Counted from the stretch's first letter, positions 18,302-25,848 are shown. The stretch is 64,000 bases of DNA from Sulfurimonas indica (GCF_009192995.1 NZ_SDID01000007.1:62001-126000), one strand, 5' to 3'. Notes: a model not told the origin generated them from the sequence alone. Program-made: numbers and translations.

Positions 18302-18396
18302 ATAAATATAAGAAAAAGCCAACCTTACTGTGAAGTAAGCACGGAAAGTTATGGGTCTTTTATCCAAAAGATCGCCAGACTGCCAAATGTATTTAT
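18302..18396 (+). promoter_or_regulatory. Cyclic di-GMP-I (GEMM-I) riboswitch aptamer
   Basis: The segment has the layout of the GEMM-I aptamer. GCCAACC (18318-18324, consensus GCAAACC) leads into a 6-bp stem CUUACU/AGUAAG capped by a GNRA loop (GUGA). Next come ACGGAAAG (consensus ACGCAAAG), GUUAUGGGUCUUUU with its partner AAAAGAUCGCC (the tetraloop-receptor arm, loop AUCC), then AGACUGCC (consensus GGGUUGCC). The consensus pairing GCC:GGU is replaced here by GUU:GAC, a compensatory change that supports the fold. A closing helix can form between AUAAAUA (18302-18308) and UAUUUAU (18390-18396). Differences are the G for C in ACGGAAAG and an A-rich asymmetric loop below the core. Confidence 0.78.
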
Positions 18397-18410
18397 ATTC
18401 TACATTTTTT
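18385..18410 (+). terminator. Weak intrinsic terminator overlapping aptamer P1
   Basis: AAATGTA (18385-18391) pairs with TACATTT (18401-18407), followed by a run of T. The 5' arm shares bases 18390-18391, and the loop shares 18392-18396, with the strand that closes the riboswitch aptamer, so the two folds exclude each other. This predicts a transcriptional ON switch when ligand stabilises the aptamer. The stem has only two G-C pairs, so its strength is uncertain. Confidence 0.5.
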
Positions 18411-18434
18411 CTATATCTATCATAATTTCACTGT

Positions 18435-18458
18435 AATCAAATATTTGCTTATTTGATT
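18435..18458 (+). promoter_or_regulatory. 9-bp perfect hairpin just upstream of the ribosome-binding site
   Basis: AATCAAATA (18435-18443) and TATTTGATT (18450-18458) form a perfect stem with a 6-nt loop, 5 nt before the ggag site (18464-18467). It could modulate translation or mRNA stability of the riboswitch-controlled gene; no U-tract follows, so it is not a terminator. Confidence 0.5.
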
Positions 18459-18473
18459 GTTATGGAGAAAATT

Positions 18474-18743
18474 ATGAAAACTCTAATCTCAGCAATTTTG
18501 CTTCTGTTTTTATCTACATCGTTATTTTCGGCAGATAATTATAAATTTGATATTTATAATGTTGATGCATACAACAGATCTATTCCTGCCATTTCTCTGG
18601 CTATTACACCAAAAAACAGTAGCGGATTCCAATTTATACTCTCATATGTAAGTACACTCTTTAGCTTTGAAAAGCCGGTTCAAGAGTATACACTTAATGA
18701 TAAGTACACAAATGTGCAAATGAGTCTCAATTTTAGATTTTAA
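18474..18743 (+). CDS. Small secreted protein under predicted c-di-GMP riboswitch
   Basis: I do not recognise the family. The 89-aa product starts at ATG 18474 (ggag site 6 nt upstream), has a clear signal peptide with cleavage expected near LFSA/DNYKF (residue 20), and a mature part of about 69 residues rich in aromatic and polar residues. It ends NVQMSLNFRF: alternating strand-like sequence with a terminal Phe, as seen in small outer-membrane or surface proteins. An in-frame extension to 18453 lacks a ribosome-binding site. It is monocistronic, and its only visible control is the riboswitch leader. A role in surface attachment or matrix is suggested by that control but is not shown. Confidence 0.65.
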   Translation: MKTLISAILLLFLSTSLFSADNYKFDIYNVDAYNRSIPAISLAITPKNSSGFQFILSYVSTLFSFEKPVQEYTLNDKYTNVQMSLNFRF

Positions 18744-18755
18744 ATTGAGCTAAGG

Positions 18756-19019
18756 CTATTTTGTATGTTTTGCGTAGATTTTTTCTAAAAGCTCTGTCTG
18801 CTTTTTTGCCTCTTTAAGTCGTTCTTTATTGACCATAAAAGCATCGAGTGTAAGAATCAAAAAGAGTGCTAGGATAATATAAAGTAGTGTTACAAAAATT
18901 GCCAAAACAGTGCCTAGCATGATAAAAAATTTGAAAGTGATAAGAGCACCAAAGAGCACTATCGCCCATGATGCTCCAAGCAAAAAGCTTATGATTCTCT
19001 CATATATATCTTTTTGCAT
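18756..19019 (-). CDS. Small two-span membrane protein downstream of atpB
   Basis: This 87-aa protein of unknown function has two or three hydrophobic segments (about residues 12-30 and 33-58) followed by a charged helical tail (NKERLKEAKKQTELLEKIYAKH). It starts 10 bp after the atpB stop on the same strand, with an aggag-like site, so it is probably cotranscribed with atpB. It might assist F0 assembly, but only the position suggests this. Confidence 0.65.
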   Translation of the reverse strand: MQKDIYERIISFLLGASWAIVLFGALITFKFFIMLGTVLAIFVTLLYIILALFLILTLDAFMVNKERLKEAKKQTELLEKIYAKHTK

Positions 19020-19029
19020 AAAGGGAGGT

Positions 19030-19704
19030 TTAGTGCTCTTCTACGATGATTGCACCAGCAAGATAAACATAAGTAAGCATCATAAAGATAAATGCCTGTA
19101 AGAATGCACCAAATGTTAAAAGAGCAAATGGGATTAACGGCATCACCCATGGAACAAGCATTAAGATTACTGCCAAGAACATATCATCACCTTTGATATT
19201 ACCAAAAAGACGGAAGCTAAGAGAGATAATACGTGAAAAGTGTGAAACGATTTCAACAGGGAACATTAACCATGCTAACCACCATACAGGCCCTGTAAAG
19301 TGTTTTAAATAGTTGATAATACCGTGTGTTTTGATACCAACAAAGTTATAATAAACAAATACAGAAAGTGCTAAAGTAAGTGTCATATTTAAGTTTGAAG
19401 ACGGTGCTTCAAAACCTGGAACGATACCGATTAAGTTTGCAAAACCAACAAAAAGCCCGATTGTTGCAACTAATGCAAGGTATTTACGAGCATGTAGTTT
19501 ACCCATTACATCTGTACCCATTTGTAAAACACCACCAATGTATGCTTCCATAAGGTTTTGTGTACCTTTTGGTACAAGTTGTAAGTTTGACATAGCAACT
19601 CTTGCTAATACGATTGCAATTAATGCTGCTAGAACCATATGTGTCAGAAAAAGAAAATCATGATTTTCTGAAATCAGTCCGAAAAAAGTAAACATTTCAC
19701 CCAT
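19030..19704 (-). CDS. atpB: F0F1 ATP synthase subunit a
   Basis: Subunit a forms the proton half-channels against the c-ring. The 224-aa protein has five to six membrane helices, the conserved [24 protein letters not shown] segment split across helices, the helix with the essential arginine ([15 protein letters not shown]) and a C-terminal helix [21 protein letters not shown]. It stands alone from the other atp genes, as is usual in Campylobacterota, with only a small membrane protein gene downstream. A ggagc site precedes the ATG. Confidence 0.95.
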   Translation of the reverse strand: MGEMFTFFGLISENHDFLFLTHMVLAALIAIVLARVAMSNLQLVPKGTQNLMEAYIGGVLQMGTDVMGKLHARKYLALVATIGLFVGFANLIGIVPGFEAPSSNLNMTLTLALSVFVYYNFVGIKTHGIINYLKHFTGPVWWLAWLMFPVEIVSHFSRIISLSFRLFGNIKGDDMFLAVILMLVPWVMPLIPFALLTFGAFLQAFIFMMLTYVYLAGAIIVEEH

Positions 19705-19775
19705 AGGCTTGCTCCCTTGTCTTTAAAAATTACGGAATTATATTCAAAGTTGCATTAAAATATTATAAGTCTTGC

Positions 19776-19781
19776 TATAAT
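19776..19781 (+). promoter_or_regulatory. Extended -10 promoter (TGCTATAAT)
   Basis: TATAAT preceded by TGC lies 33 nt before the ATG of the haem-domain gene at 19814, divergent from atpB. Predicted transcript start is near 19788. Confidence 0.65.
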
Positions 19782-19813
19782 TAGTAATAAAAATCAGAAA
19801 TTGGAGAAAGAGT

Positions 19814-20395
19814 ATGAAACTAATAAAATCTATTGCACTAGTGAGTTTAACGGCATCACTGCTTATTGCCCAAGGGCAAGGTAAGAAAAAAGATGAAGCG
19901 CTACAGAGTGTAGTAAACACAGGAAAGCAAAGTTCAAAGCTTCTGTTAAAGACACTTGGGTCCAATATGAAAAAAAATATGAAAGCCGGCGGTCCAATGA
20001 AAGCTTTGGATTTTTGTTCACAAGAAGCTTACAACCTGACAGAGAAAGTAAACAAAGAGCTTCCAAAAGGTGTTACAGTAAAACGTATCAGTATGAAGTA
20101 CAGAAATCCTGCAAACAAACCTGAAGCAGATGAAGCAGCTGTTTTAGAAGCACTTGCAAAATTAAAAAATGCCAATGTCATTCTGCCTAAACAGGTAGTC
20201 CAAAAAGTAAGTGCAGATACATACAAATACTACAAACCTTTGGTTATCAATAAAAAAGTATGTCTGAAATGTCATGGTGATATTCAAAATGTTGCATTAA
20301 AACGTGCGATTGAAGAGCGTTACCCAATGGACAAAGCAACACACTATAAAATGGGTGACCTGCGTGGGGCTGTTGTAGTCACTATTAAAAAATAA
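19814..20395 (+). CDS. Periplasmic c-type haem protein, Tll0287-like (DUF3365) domain
   Basis: This 193-aa protein has a signal peptide (cut near LLIAQGQ), a helical part, and a Tll0287-like domain with a single haem c motif CLKCH at residues 150-154 (KKVCLKCHGD). The family-typical C-terminal run YPMDKATHYKMGDLRGA follows. Such proteins serve as small periplasmic redox or sensor haem proteins; in sensor kinases the domain is the extracytoplasmic part, but here it is free. A ggagaaag site precedes the ATG. It is monocistronic, with its own promoter and a shared terminator. Confidence 0.85.
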   Translation: MKLIKSIALVSLTASLLIAQGQGKKKDEALQSVVNTGKQSSKLLLKTLGSNMKKNMKAGGPMKALDFCSQEAYNLTEKVNKELPKGVTVKRISMKYRNPANKPEADEAAVLEALAKLKNANVILPKQVVQKVSADTYKYYKPLVINKKVCLKCHGDIQNVALKRAIEERYPMDKATHYKMGDLRGAVVVTIKK

Positions 20396-20398
20396 GCC

Positions 20399-20420
20399 AA
20401 ACGAGGAGAACTCCTCGTTT
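20399..20420. terminator. Bidirectional hairpin terminator
   Basis: AAACGAGGA (20399-20407) and TCCTCGTTT (20412-20420) form a perfect 9-bp G/C-containing stem with a GAAC loop between convergent genes; it is followed by attttg on the + strand and overlaps the rny stop codon. Confidence 0.8.
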
Positions 20421-21987
20421 ATTTTGCAAACTCTACTGCTCTGCTCTCCCGAATTACATTTACTTTAATTTCACCCGGGTATTGAACTTTTTGTTCTATC
20501 TCTTTTGCTATCTCTTTAGCCATTAAAACCGACTCATCATCATTGACAAGTGTTGCATTGACAAAGACGCGTACCTCACGTCCTGCATTGATGGCATAGG
20601 CCTGACGAACACCGACATGTGCAGAAGCGATATCTTCAATTTCTGTAACACGTTTTAAGAAGCTCTCTAGCACCTCACGGCGTGCTCCCGGACGTGCCGC
20701 AGAGAGAGCATCTGCTGCACACACTGCACCACACTCAACTGAGTGAATCTCTTGCTGTCCATGGTGCGCATAGATTGCATTAATGACGACTTCATCTTCA
20801 TTGTAGCGACGGCATATCTCTGCACCCAAATCTACATGATTTCCATCGACATCATGGGTAAGTGCCTTACCAATATCATGCAGAAGTCCCGCACGTTTTG
20901 CCAAAATCGGATCACCGCCCATTTCAGCAGCCATAATACCAGCCAAGTGAGCCACTTCAAGTGTATGTGCCAGTGCGTTTTGTCCATAAGAAGCACGATA
21001 ACGCAGACGACCAATGAGCTTCATAAGTTCTGGATGCATCACTCCGATATTTAGCTCTGCAACTAGCTCTTCACCCTCTGAGAGAATCTTTGACTCAAAC
21101 TCATCTGAGACCTTCTTAAATATCTCCTCAATACGGGCCGGCTGAATTCTTCCATCTTCTATAAGCAGTTGCAGTGTTTTTGTCGCTATTGCACGACGAT
21201 AGAGATTAAAACTACTCACAAGAATTGCATTTGGCGTATCATCGATGATAATATCAACACCTAAAAGTGTCTCAAGCGCTTTGATATTGCGCCCCTCTTT
21301 ACCGATGATACGACCTTTTAACTCATCATTGTCAAGGTGCACTAAGTTTGTCAGTCTCTCTGCTGCAAACTCTCCTGCATAACGGCTTGTTGCCTGAGCT
21401 AATATGTAGTTTGCTTTTCTCTCAGCCTGCTCTTTTGCCTCATTTTCATAACGTCGTACGATATGTGCTATCTCCGCACGTGATTTCTCTTCTATCGTAT
21501 CAAGCAGCATCTTTTTTGCTTCATCTTGCGTCATTCCTGCACAATGCTCTACTGCATGGAGTGCTTCGTCTATCTTTTGTTCATATTTTTTTTTCAGTGA
21601 AGCAAGGGACTTTTCATTTCTCTCTAAATTTATTTTTTGGGCTTTTAGAGCTTTGAGTTCTAACTGAATCTTTTTTTCTTCATCTTGTTTATAACGCAAA
21701 AAGCTCTGCTCTTTTCGAATCAGCTCATCTTCTCTTTGATGCAGATCCGCTTTTGCTCTGGCTTTTGCAGTGTCAAACTCTTTCTTTGCCTCAAGCTCTA
21801 TCTCACGAGACTTCAGATGTGCACGCTCCAGTAGCGTTTGTGCCTCATTCTCGATCGCTTTTGCTTTTGCCTGAGCCTGTTCAACATAAATGTCAAAATT
21901 AGCACCCGTAATTTTTTTAGAGATGAAAAAGCCTACTACTCCACTGACAGTGGCAATGCCACCGCCTAGTAGTATCTCATTTAACAT
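20419..21987 (-). CDS. rny: Ribonuclease Y
   Basis: RNase Y is a membrane-anchored endoribonuclease that initiates mRNA decay. The 522-aa protein has an N-terminal membrane helix (about residues 5-24), a long charged coiled coil (about 28-170), a KH domain with GKEGRNIKALE (about 220-232) and an HD domain with the metal motif HDIGKALTHDVDG (about 368-380), then the C-terminal RNase Y domain. Length and order are standard. Its stop lies inside the terminator stem shared with the haem protein gene. The 5-formyl-THF cyclo-ligase gene is 3 bp upstream, so the two are one operon. Confidence 0.96.
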   Translation of the reverse strand: MLNEILLGGGIATVSGVVGFFISKKITGANFDIYVEQAQAKAKAIENEAQTLLERAHLKSREIELEAKKEFDTAKARAKADLHQREDELIRKEQSFLRYKQDEEKKIQLELKALKAQKINLERNEKSLASLKKKYEQKIDEALHAVEHCAGMTQDEAKKMLLDTIEEKSRAEIAHIVRRYENEAKEQAERKANYILAQATSRYAGEFAAERLTNLVHLDNDELKGRIIGKEGRNIKALETLLGVDIIIDDTPNAILVSSFNLYRRAIATKTLQLLIEDGRIQPARIEEIFKKVSDEFESKILSEGEELVAELNIGVMHPELMKLIGRLRYRASYGQNALAHTLEVAHLAGIMAAEMGGDPILAKRAGLLHDIGKALTHDVDGNHVDLGAEICRRYNEDEVVINAIYAHHGQQEIHSVECGAVCAADALSAARPGARREVLESFLKRVTEIEDIASAHVGVRQAYAINAGREVRVFVNATLVNDDESVLMAKEIAKEIEQKVQYPGEIKVNVIRESRAVEFAK

Positions 21988-21990
21988 CTT

Positions 21991-22563
21991 TTATTTCCTC
22001 TTTTTTTGCATAGCCCTGTTTTTTATCATCTTTGTTGGTGTAATGAGCAGATCACCGGTGACATCATAAACATCACAAATTTTTTCTTTTGTATGGCAAA
22101 GTTGTGGCTGTATAAAAACAGTATAAGGTCTCTTTTGTAATTTTTCAAAGAAACGGTCATACATTCCTTTTCCAAAACCAATTCTTTGCATGCTACCATC
22201 CACCCCAACAACAGGCACTATGGCAATATCAATTTTTTTAATATCTTTTAATGTATTTCCCGCTTCAAAAACACCAAACTTTTTTTTCTTAAGCGGTAAT
22301 CTAAATGGTACCATTTTAAAACTTTTGCCAACCATAAACGGTATGAAAATATTATGTTTTTTTCTTAATTTTTTCAATGTTTTTATAATATTTGCTTCAC
22401 CTTTCAATGGATAATAGAGAAGAATATCAGCTCTTTTATCATCCTTTAAAATACTCTGCAACTTTTTGTTTAAAAGGTAGTCTCTGTATATTTTATTGTG
22501 ACTGGGTATATTTTTTATTTTTTTAAGACAATTTTTTCTAAATTCGCTTTTTGTAAGAGTCAT
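21991..22563 (-). CDS. 5-formyltetrahydrofolate cyclo-ligase family protein
   Basis: The enzyme converts 5-formyl-THF to 5,10-methenyl-THF with ATP. The 190-aa protein has the N-terminal basic KSEFRKNCLKKI, the DILLYYPLKGEANI strand and the C-terminal nucleotide-binding motif GFGKGMYDRFF (consensus GxGxGYYDR), followed by PVVGVDG-type context upstream. It begins the minus-strand unit with rny and diverges from the tlpA-ftsY unit; the 57-bp spacer contains a + strand TATAAT. Confidence 0.9.
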   Translation of the reverse strand: MTLTKSEFRKNCLKKIKNIPSHNKIYRDYLLNKKLQSILKDDKRADILLYYPLKGEANIIKTLKKLRKKHNIFIPFMVGKSFKMVPFRLPLKKKKFGVFEAGNTLKDIKKIDIAIVPVVGVDGSMQRIGFGKGMYDRFFEKLQKRPYTVFIQPQLCHTKEKICDVYDVTGDLLITPTKMIKNRAMQKKRK

Positions 22564-22579
22564 ATTAAAACTTTATGGA

Positions 22580-22585
22580 TATAAT
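22580..22585 (+). promoter_or_regulatory. -10 box (TATAAT) for tlpA-like/ftsY unit
   Basis: A TATAAT in GGATATAATTTC context sits 36 nt before the ATG at 22621. Confidence 0.6.
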
Positions 22586-22620
22586 TTCAAACATTTTACA
22601 CAAATTAAGGTTAAATTTTC

Positions 22621-23181
22621 ATGTTAAAAATTACACTTCTATCATCTTTACTTGCATTTTCTCTTCTCTTTCAAGCCTGTTCGTCTGATGAAGACAAAGC
22701 AGCAGAAGCAAATGCTCTACTGGCTAAAAATGAAATCGTTCTTACAGCAACAGACAATAGCCAATATGTACTCAAAAAAGTCAATGAAGGCTTCAAACTT
22801 GACAACTCAGATGCAAAGATTCTTATCTTAGACATCTTTGCAACATGGTGTCCGCCATGTCAGGCTGAGGCATCACACCTTACTTCACTGCAAAAGAAGT
22901 ACAAAAATAAGATCAAGATCATTGGTGTAACCATCGAAGACAACATTCAAAATACAAAACTTGAGAGCTTTAAAAGAGATTATGATGCTAACTATACATT
23001 GGTTAACGCTCCAGAGAATAGACGTTTAGTCGATGAGATCGCCGAGAAACTGCAACTTGGAAGCAACTTCGGAATTCCTCTGCTTGTTATCTATAAAGAT
23101 GGTAAACTTGTACACTACTATCAGGGGGCTGTTGAAGAGGAGTTCATCGAGAGTGACATCAAAAGAGCGTTGGAAATATAA
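22621..23181 (+). CDS. TlpA-like thioredoxin-fold lipoprotein
   Basis: This 186-aa protein is exported: the lipobox LLFQAC gives a lipidated Cys20. The redox site WCPPC is at residues 76-80 in a thioredoxin fold (LILDIFATWCPPCQAEAS), and the cis-proline segment FGIPLLVIYKDGK follows near residue 155. TlpA/ResA proteins reduce disulfides in apocytochromes c or Cu-site proteins in the periplasm. Its stop TAA shares a base with the ATG of ftsY, so the two are coupled. A cytochrome-related role fits the several c-type haem proteins in the window. Confidence 0.9.
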   Translation: MLKITLLSSLLAFSLLFQACSSDEDKAAEANALLAKNEIVLTATDNSQYVLKKVNEGFKLDNSDAKILILDIFATWCPPCQAEASHLTSLQKKYKNKIKIIGVTIEDNIQNTKLESFKRDYDANYTLVNAPENRRLVDEIAEKLQLGSNFGIPLLVIYKDGKLVHYYQGAVEEEFIESDIKRALEI

Positions 23182-24062
23182 TGTTTGGATTTATAAAAAA
23201 ATCACTTGGCAAAACTGTTGAGGCTATCAAAACAGTTGCACCAAAAAAGAAAATCACCTTTACAAAAGATGAACTCGAAGATATTTTGCTTGAGGCTGAT
23301 GTAGAGTACGAGCTTGTTGAGATCATCCTGCGTGAGATATACCAAGAAGAGGTAACACGTGAGATACTACGTTCAAAACTCTTGGCAACCCTGCGCTATG
23401 CCGACTATCAAGAGCCGGAGTTCACACCGCCTTTTGTTGAGCTTGTCATAGGTGTTAACGGTGCAGGTAAAACTACAACCATCTCAAAACTCGCTTATAA
23501 GTACAAACAAGAAGGTAAAAGTGTTCTTCTTGGTGCGGGAGACACCTTCCGTGCCGCAGCAATTGAGCAGCTTACACTCTGGGCAAATAAGCTTGACATC
23601 CCAATAGTTGCTTCAAAACAGGGACATGACAGCTCGGCAGTTGCTTATGATGCCATAGACTCTGCCAAAGCAAAAGGCATTAAACATGTCATCATCGACA
23701 CAGCAGGACGTCTCCATACGCAGACAAACCTTGCAAATGAGCTTAAAAAAATAAAACGTATCTGTGATAAAGCGCACGCAGGCGCACCGCACAGAACACT
23801 ACTCATCATTGACGGTACTCAAGGAAACTCTGCTATCACACAGGCAAAAGCCTTTAATGAGATGATAGGCATAGACGGTATCATCATCACAAAACTCGAC
23901 GGCACAGCAAAAGGTGGAAGCATCTTCTCTATCGCCTATGCTTTAGAACTTCCAATACTCTACGTGGGAACAGGAGAACAACCGGAAAATCTTACACCGT
24001 TTAATAAGTTTGAATTTGTTGACGAACTTTTGGATGCACTTTTTGTAGAGGAAGAGAAGTAA
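23181..24062 (+). CDS. ftsY: Signal recognition particle receptor FtsY
   Basis: FtsY is the SRP receptor GTPase that targets nascent membrane proteins to the translocon. The 293-aa protein consists of the helical N domain and the G domain only: G1 GVNGAGKTTTISKLA (about residues 91-105), G2 DTFRAAAIEQL, G3 DTAGR, G4 TKLDG and closing GTGEQPENL. The acidic A domain of E. coli FtsY is missing, as in many small-genome and Campylobacterota versions; membrane contact should come from the short N-terminal helix (FGFIKKSLGKTV). Start codon overlaps the upstream stop. Confidence 0.96.
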   Translation: MFGFIKKSLGKTVEAIKTVAPKKKITFTKDELEDILLEADVEYELVEIILREIYQEEVTREILRSKLLATLRYADYQEPEFTPPFVELVIGVNGAGKTTTISKLAYKYKQEGKSVLLGAGDTFRAAAIEQLTLWANKLDIPIVASKQGHDSSAVAYDAIDSAKAKGIKHVIIDTAGRLHTQTNLANELKKIKRICDKAHAGAPHRTLLIIDGTQGNSAITQAKAFNEMIGIDGIIITKLDGTAKGGSIFSIAYALELPILYVGTGEQPENLTPFNKFEFVDELLDALFVEEEK

Positions 24063-24078
24063 ATTACTTTTTCTCTAA

Positions 24079-24100
24079 TTCCCAAACTCCTGTTTAGGAA
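24079..24100. repeat. REP-like palindrome after ftsY
   Basis: TTCCCAAAC (24079-24087) and GTTTAGGAA (24092-24100) form a 9-bp hairpin with one mismatch around a TCCT loop. It resembles the GTTTGGGAA-type palindromes that bacteria carry as repetitive extragenic elements associated with Y1 (REP-associated) transposases. It could also act in ftsY mRNA stability. From here to 24219 the spacer shows nothing else recognisable. Confidence 0.45.
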
Positions 24101-24219
24101 CTCATCTGCCATCACTCAGCCCTCTTAAAAATATCTATTATTATATGTTCAAGTTTTAAAAATTGACTGAAAAATAATATGACAAAATGCAATATTTTAC
24201 AAAGAGTAATGAAAGATTT

Positions 24220-24225
24220 TATACT
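24220..24225 (+). promoter_or_regulatory. -10 box (TATACT) of the 19-aa toxin-like gene
   Basis: TATACT is 92 nt before the start codon at 24317. A transcript from near 24232 would begin with CTGTCAGTTGG, whose GTCAGTTGG (24234-24242) is perfectly complementary to CCAACTGAC at 24411-24419, so the two mRNA ends can pair. Confidence 0.5.
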
Positions 24226-24316
24226 ATGTTACTGTCAGTTGGCGATTATGTGGTAAAAAGTTGTATTGTGAGGTGAAAGGTGGGACAGGGTCAGCCTTTA
24301 ACACAAAGGAGTAACA

Positions 24317-24376
24317 ATGCGACTTACCCTCGTAATTGTTATAATCTTGCTTCTCTTGGAAGTAAGGTTGTATTAA
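24317..24376 (+). CDS. 19-aa hydrophobic peptide, candidate type I (Ibs-like) toxin
   Basis: The gene has a perfect ribosome-binding site (aaaggag, 6 nt before ATG) and encodes MRLTLVIVIILLLLEVRLY, then TAA. One basic residue, a pure Leu/Ile/Val core of about 11 residues and a terminal Tyr match the pattern of Ibs-type membrane toxins (18-19 aa) of type I toxin-antitoxin loci. The surrounding RNA is unusual: the 5' end can pair with the 3' end, GGGACAG (24282-24288) can pair with CTGTCCC (24406-24412), and the CTCCT of the 3' hairpin is complementary to the ribosome-binding site. An opposing promoter lies just downstream. Expected action is inner-membrane depolarisation; this is inferred from the peptide type. 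It is too short for ordinary gene calling. Confidence 0.6.
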   Translation: MRLTLVIVIILLLLEVRLY

Positions 24377-24383
24377 AAAGCTT

Positions 24384-24405
24384 ATGAGGAGTTCGCGCTC
24401 CTCAT
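24384..24405 (+). terminator. Strong 8-bp hairpin after the toxin-like gene
   Basis: ATGAGGAG (24384-24391) and CTCCTCAT (24398-24405) form a perfect stem with a TTCGCG loop, 7 nt after the stop codon. No T-run follows at once, so it may be a 3' stabilising or regulatory hairpin: its CTCCT arm could instead sequester the AGGAG at 24307-24311. Confidence 0.55.
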
Positions 24406-24423
24406 CTGTCCCAACTGACTCAA

Positions 24424-24429
24424 ATTATA
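24424..24429 (-). promoter_or_regulatory. Extended -10 promoter for a predicted antisense RNA
   Basis: On the minus strand the sequence reads TGTTATAAT, a TGn-extended perfect -10. A transcript starting near 24417 would run antisense through the 3' hairpin, the 19-codon frame and the ribosome-binding site of the toxin-like gene, the geometry of Sib antitoxin RNAs. A second possible minus-strand -10 (TATAAC, 24338-24343) lies inside the reading frame. No strong terminator for the antisense RNA was found, so its 3' end is unknown. Confidence 0.45.
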
Positions 24430-24463
24430 ACATATTTAAAAAAATAGACAAAAAGAAAATATC

Positions 24464-25810
24464 ATGGCAAAGAAAAAAATACTCTTCGAGTGTCAACACT
24501 GCGGGCTCACTACTCCTAAATGGATGGGAAAATGTACTAACTGCGGTGCATGGGACAGTTTTATAGAGCTTAATGAACATCAACAAGAGGTCGTCAAACA
24601 GACCAAATCAACATCAGCCACTTCTGCAAAAGCGATAAGTATCAATGAAGTCATAGAAGAAGAAGTTTTTCGCTTCTCCAGTCTTGACGCAGAACTTGAC
24701 AATGTTTTGGGTGGTGGTATCGTTCCGGGAAGTCTGACACTTATCGGCGGAAGTCCCGGCGTTGGAAAGTCCACCCTGCTTCTAAAGGTCGGATCAAATA
24801 TCGCTTTAAGCGGTAAAGATGTCCTCTATGTTACCGGTGAAGAGTCCACTTCTCAGATAAAACTGCGTGCAAATCGTCTCAAGTCCAACCATGACTCACT
24901 CTATCTTTTAAGCGAGATACGTCTTGAGCAGATTTTGGTAGAACTTGAACATAGAAAATATGACTTTTTAATCATCGACTCCATTCAAACCATCTACTCA
25001 GAGAACATTACTTCTGCTCCGGGCTCTGTCACACAGGTACGCCAAATCACCTTTGAGTTGATGCGTATTGCCAAAGAGAAAGATTTAGCCATCTTTATCA
25101 TCGGACATATTACCAAAGAAGGTTCGATTGCCGGACCGAGAGTGCTTGAACATATGGTTGACACAGTTCTTTATTTTGAAGGAGACTCATCTCAGGAGCT
25201 CCGAATTCTTAGAGGCTTTAAGAACCGTTTTGGAGCAACAAGTGAGATAGGTGTCTTTGAGATGAAACAAGAGGGACTTGTGAGTGCTACAGACATTGAA
25301 TCACGTTTTTTTAACCGAAACTCGCAGCAGAGTGGCTCAGCTCTTACTGTCATTATGGAGGGAAGCCGCCCTATCATACTCGAAGTCCAAGCCCTTGTCT
25401 CTGAATCACACACACCAAACTCAAAACGACAGGCTACCGGATTTGATAATAATCGTCTCAATATGCTCCTAGCCCTTTTAGAGAGAAAACTAGAGATTCC
25501 TCTCTCGGGGTATGATGTCTTTATCAACATCACAGGAGGCATCAAAATCACTGAAACAGCGGCAGATCTAGCCATTCTTGCAGCAATCATTTCAAGCTTT
25601 CGTGACCGTGCAATTTCAAAAGAGACTGTCTTTATCGGAGAAGTCTCACTTGTTGGTGATGTACGTGAGGTCTATGCTCTTGATGCAAGACTCAAAGAGG
25701 CTAAAATGCAAAATATCACAAAGGCACTAGTTGCTAAAAAACCACTGGAGAAAAGCACAATTAAAACATATATAGTCGATGAAGTAACAAAACTCTTAGA
25801 ATGGTATTAA
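24464..25810 (+). CDS. radA: DNA repair protein RadA
   Basis: RadA is a RecA-like, DnaB-type helicase that extends strand exchange in recombination. The 448-aa protein begins with a C4 zinc finger (CQHCG ... CTNCGAW, residues 9-29), then the RecA-like core with Walker A GGSPGVGKST (about 94-103), the RadA-specific KNRFG motif (LRGFKNRFGATSEIGVF, about 250) and a Lon-like C-terminal domain (about 290-440). Length is standard. A possible -10 (TATAAC) lies at 24426-24431, sharing bases with the antisense promoter of the toxin-like locus, so the two may interfere. Confidence 0.96.
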   Translation: MAKKKILFECQHCGLTTPKWMGKCTNCGAWDSFIELNEHQQEVVKQTKSTSATSAKAISINEVIEEEVFRFSSLDAELDNVLGGGIVPGSLTLIGGSPGVGKSTLLLKVGSNIALSGKDVLYVTGEESTSQIKLRANRLKSNHDSLYLLSEIRLEQILVELEHRKYDFLIIDSIQTIYSENITSAPGSVTQVRQITFELMRIAKEKDLAIFIIGHITKEGSIAGPRVLEHMVDTVLYFEGDSSQELRILRGFKNRFGATSEIGVFEMKQEGLVSATDIESRFFNRNSQQSGSALTVIMEGSRPIILEVQALVSESHTPNSKRQATGFDNNRLNMLLALLERKLEIPLSGYDVFINITGGIKITETAADLAILAAIISSFRDRAISKETVFIGEVSLVGDVREVYALDARLKEAKMQNITKALVAKKPLEKSTIKTYIVDEVTKLLEWY

Positions 25811-25848
25811 TTTAATCAATAGTAAGTTGAATTTATCTATATTAGTTG

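Noticed and set aside
24231-24420. Possible 6S RNA or other housekeeping RNA, because the two ends pair over 190 nt
   Set aside because: There is a clear ribosome-binding site and a toxin-like frame inside, and the middle does not form the long rod with a central bubble that 6S needs. The type I toxin reading explains more.
24384-24566. 60-aa frame between the toxin-like gene and radA
   Set aside because: It overlaps radA out of frame, has no ribosome-binding site and a Ser-rich composition caused by the hairpin and promoter sequence.
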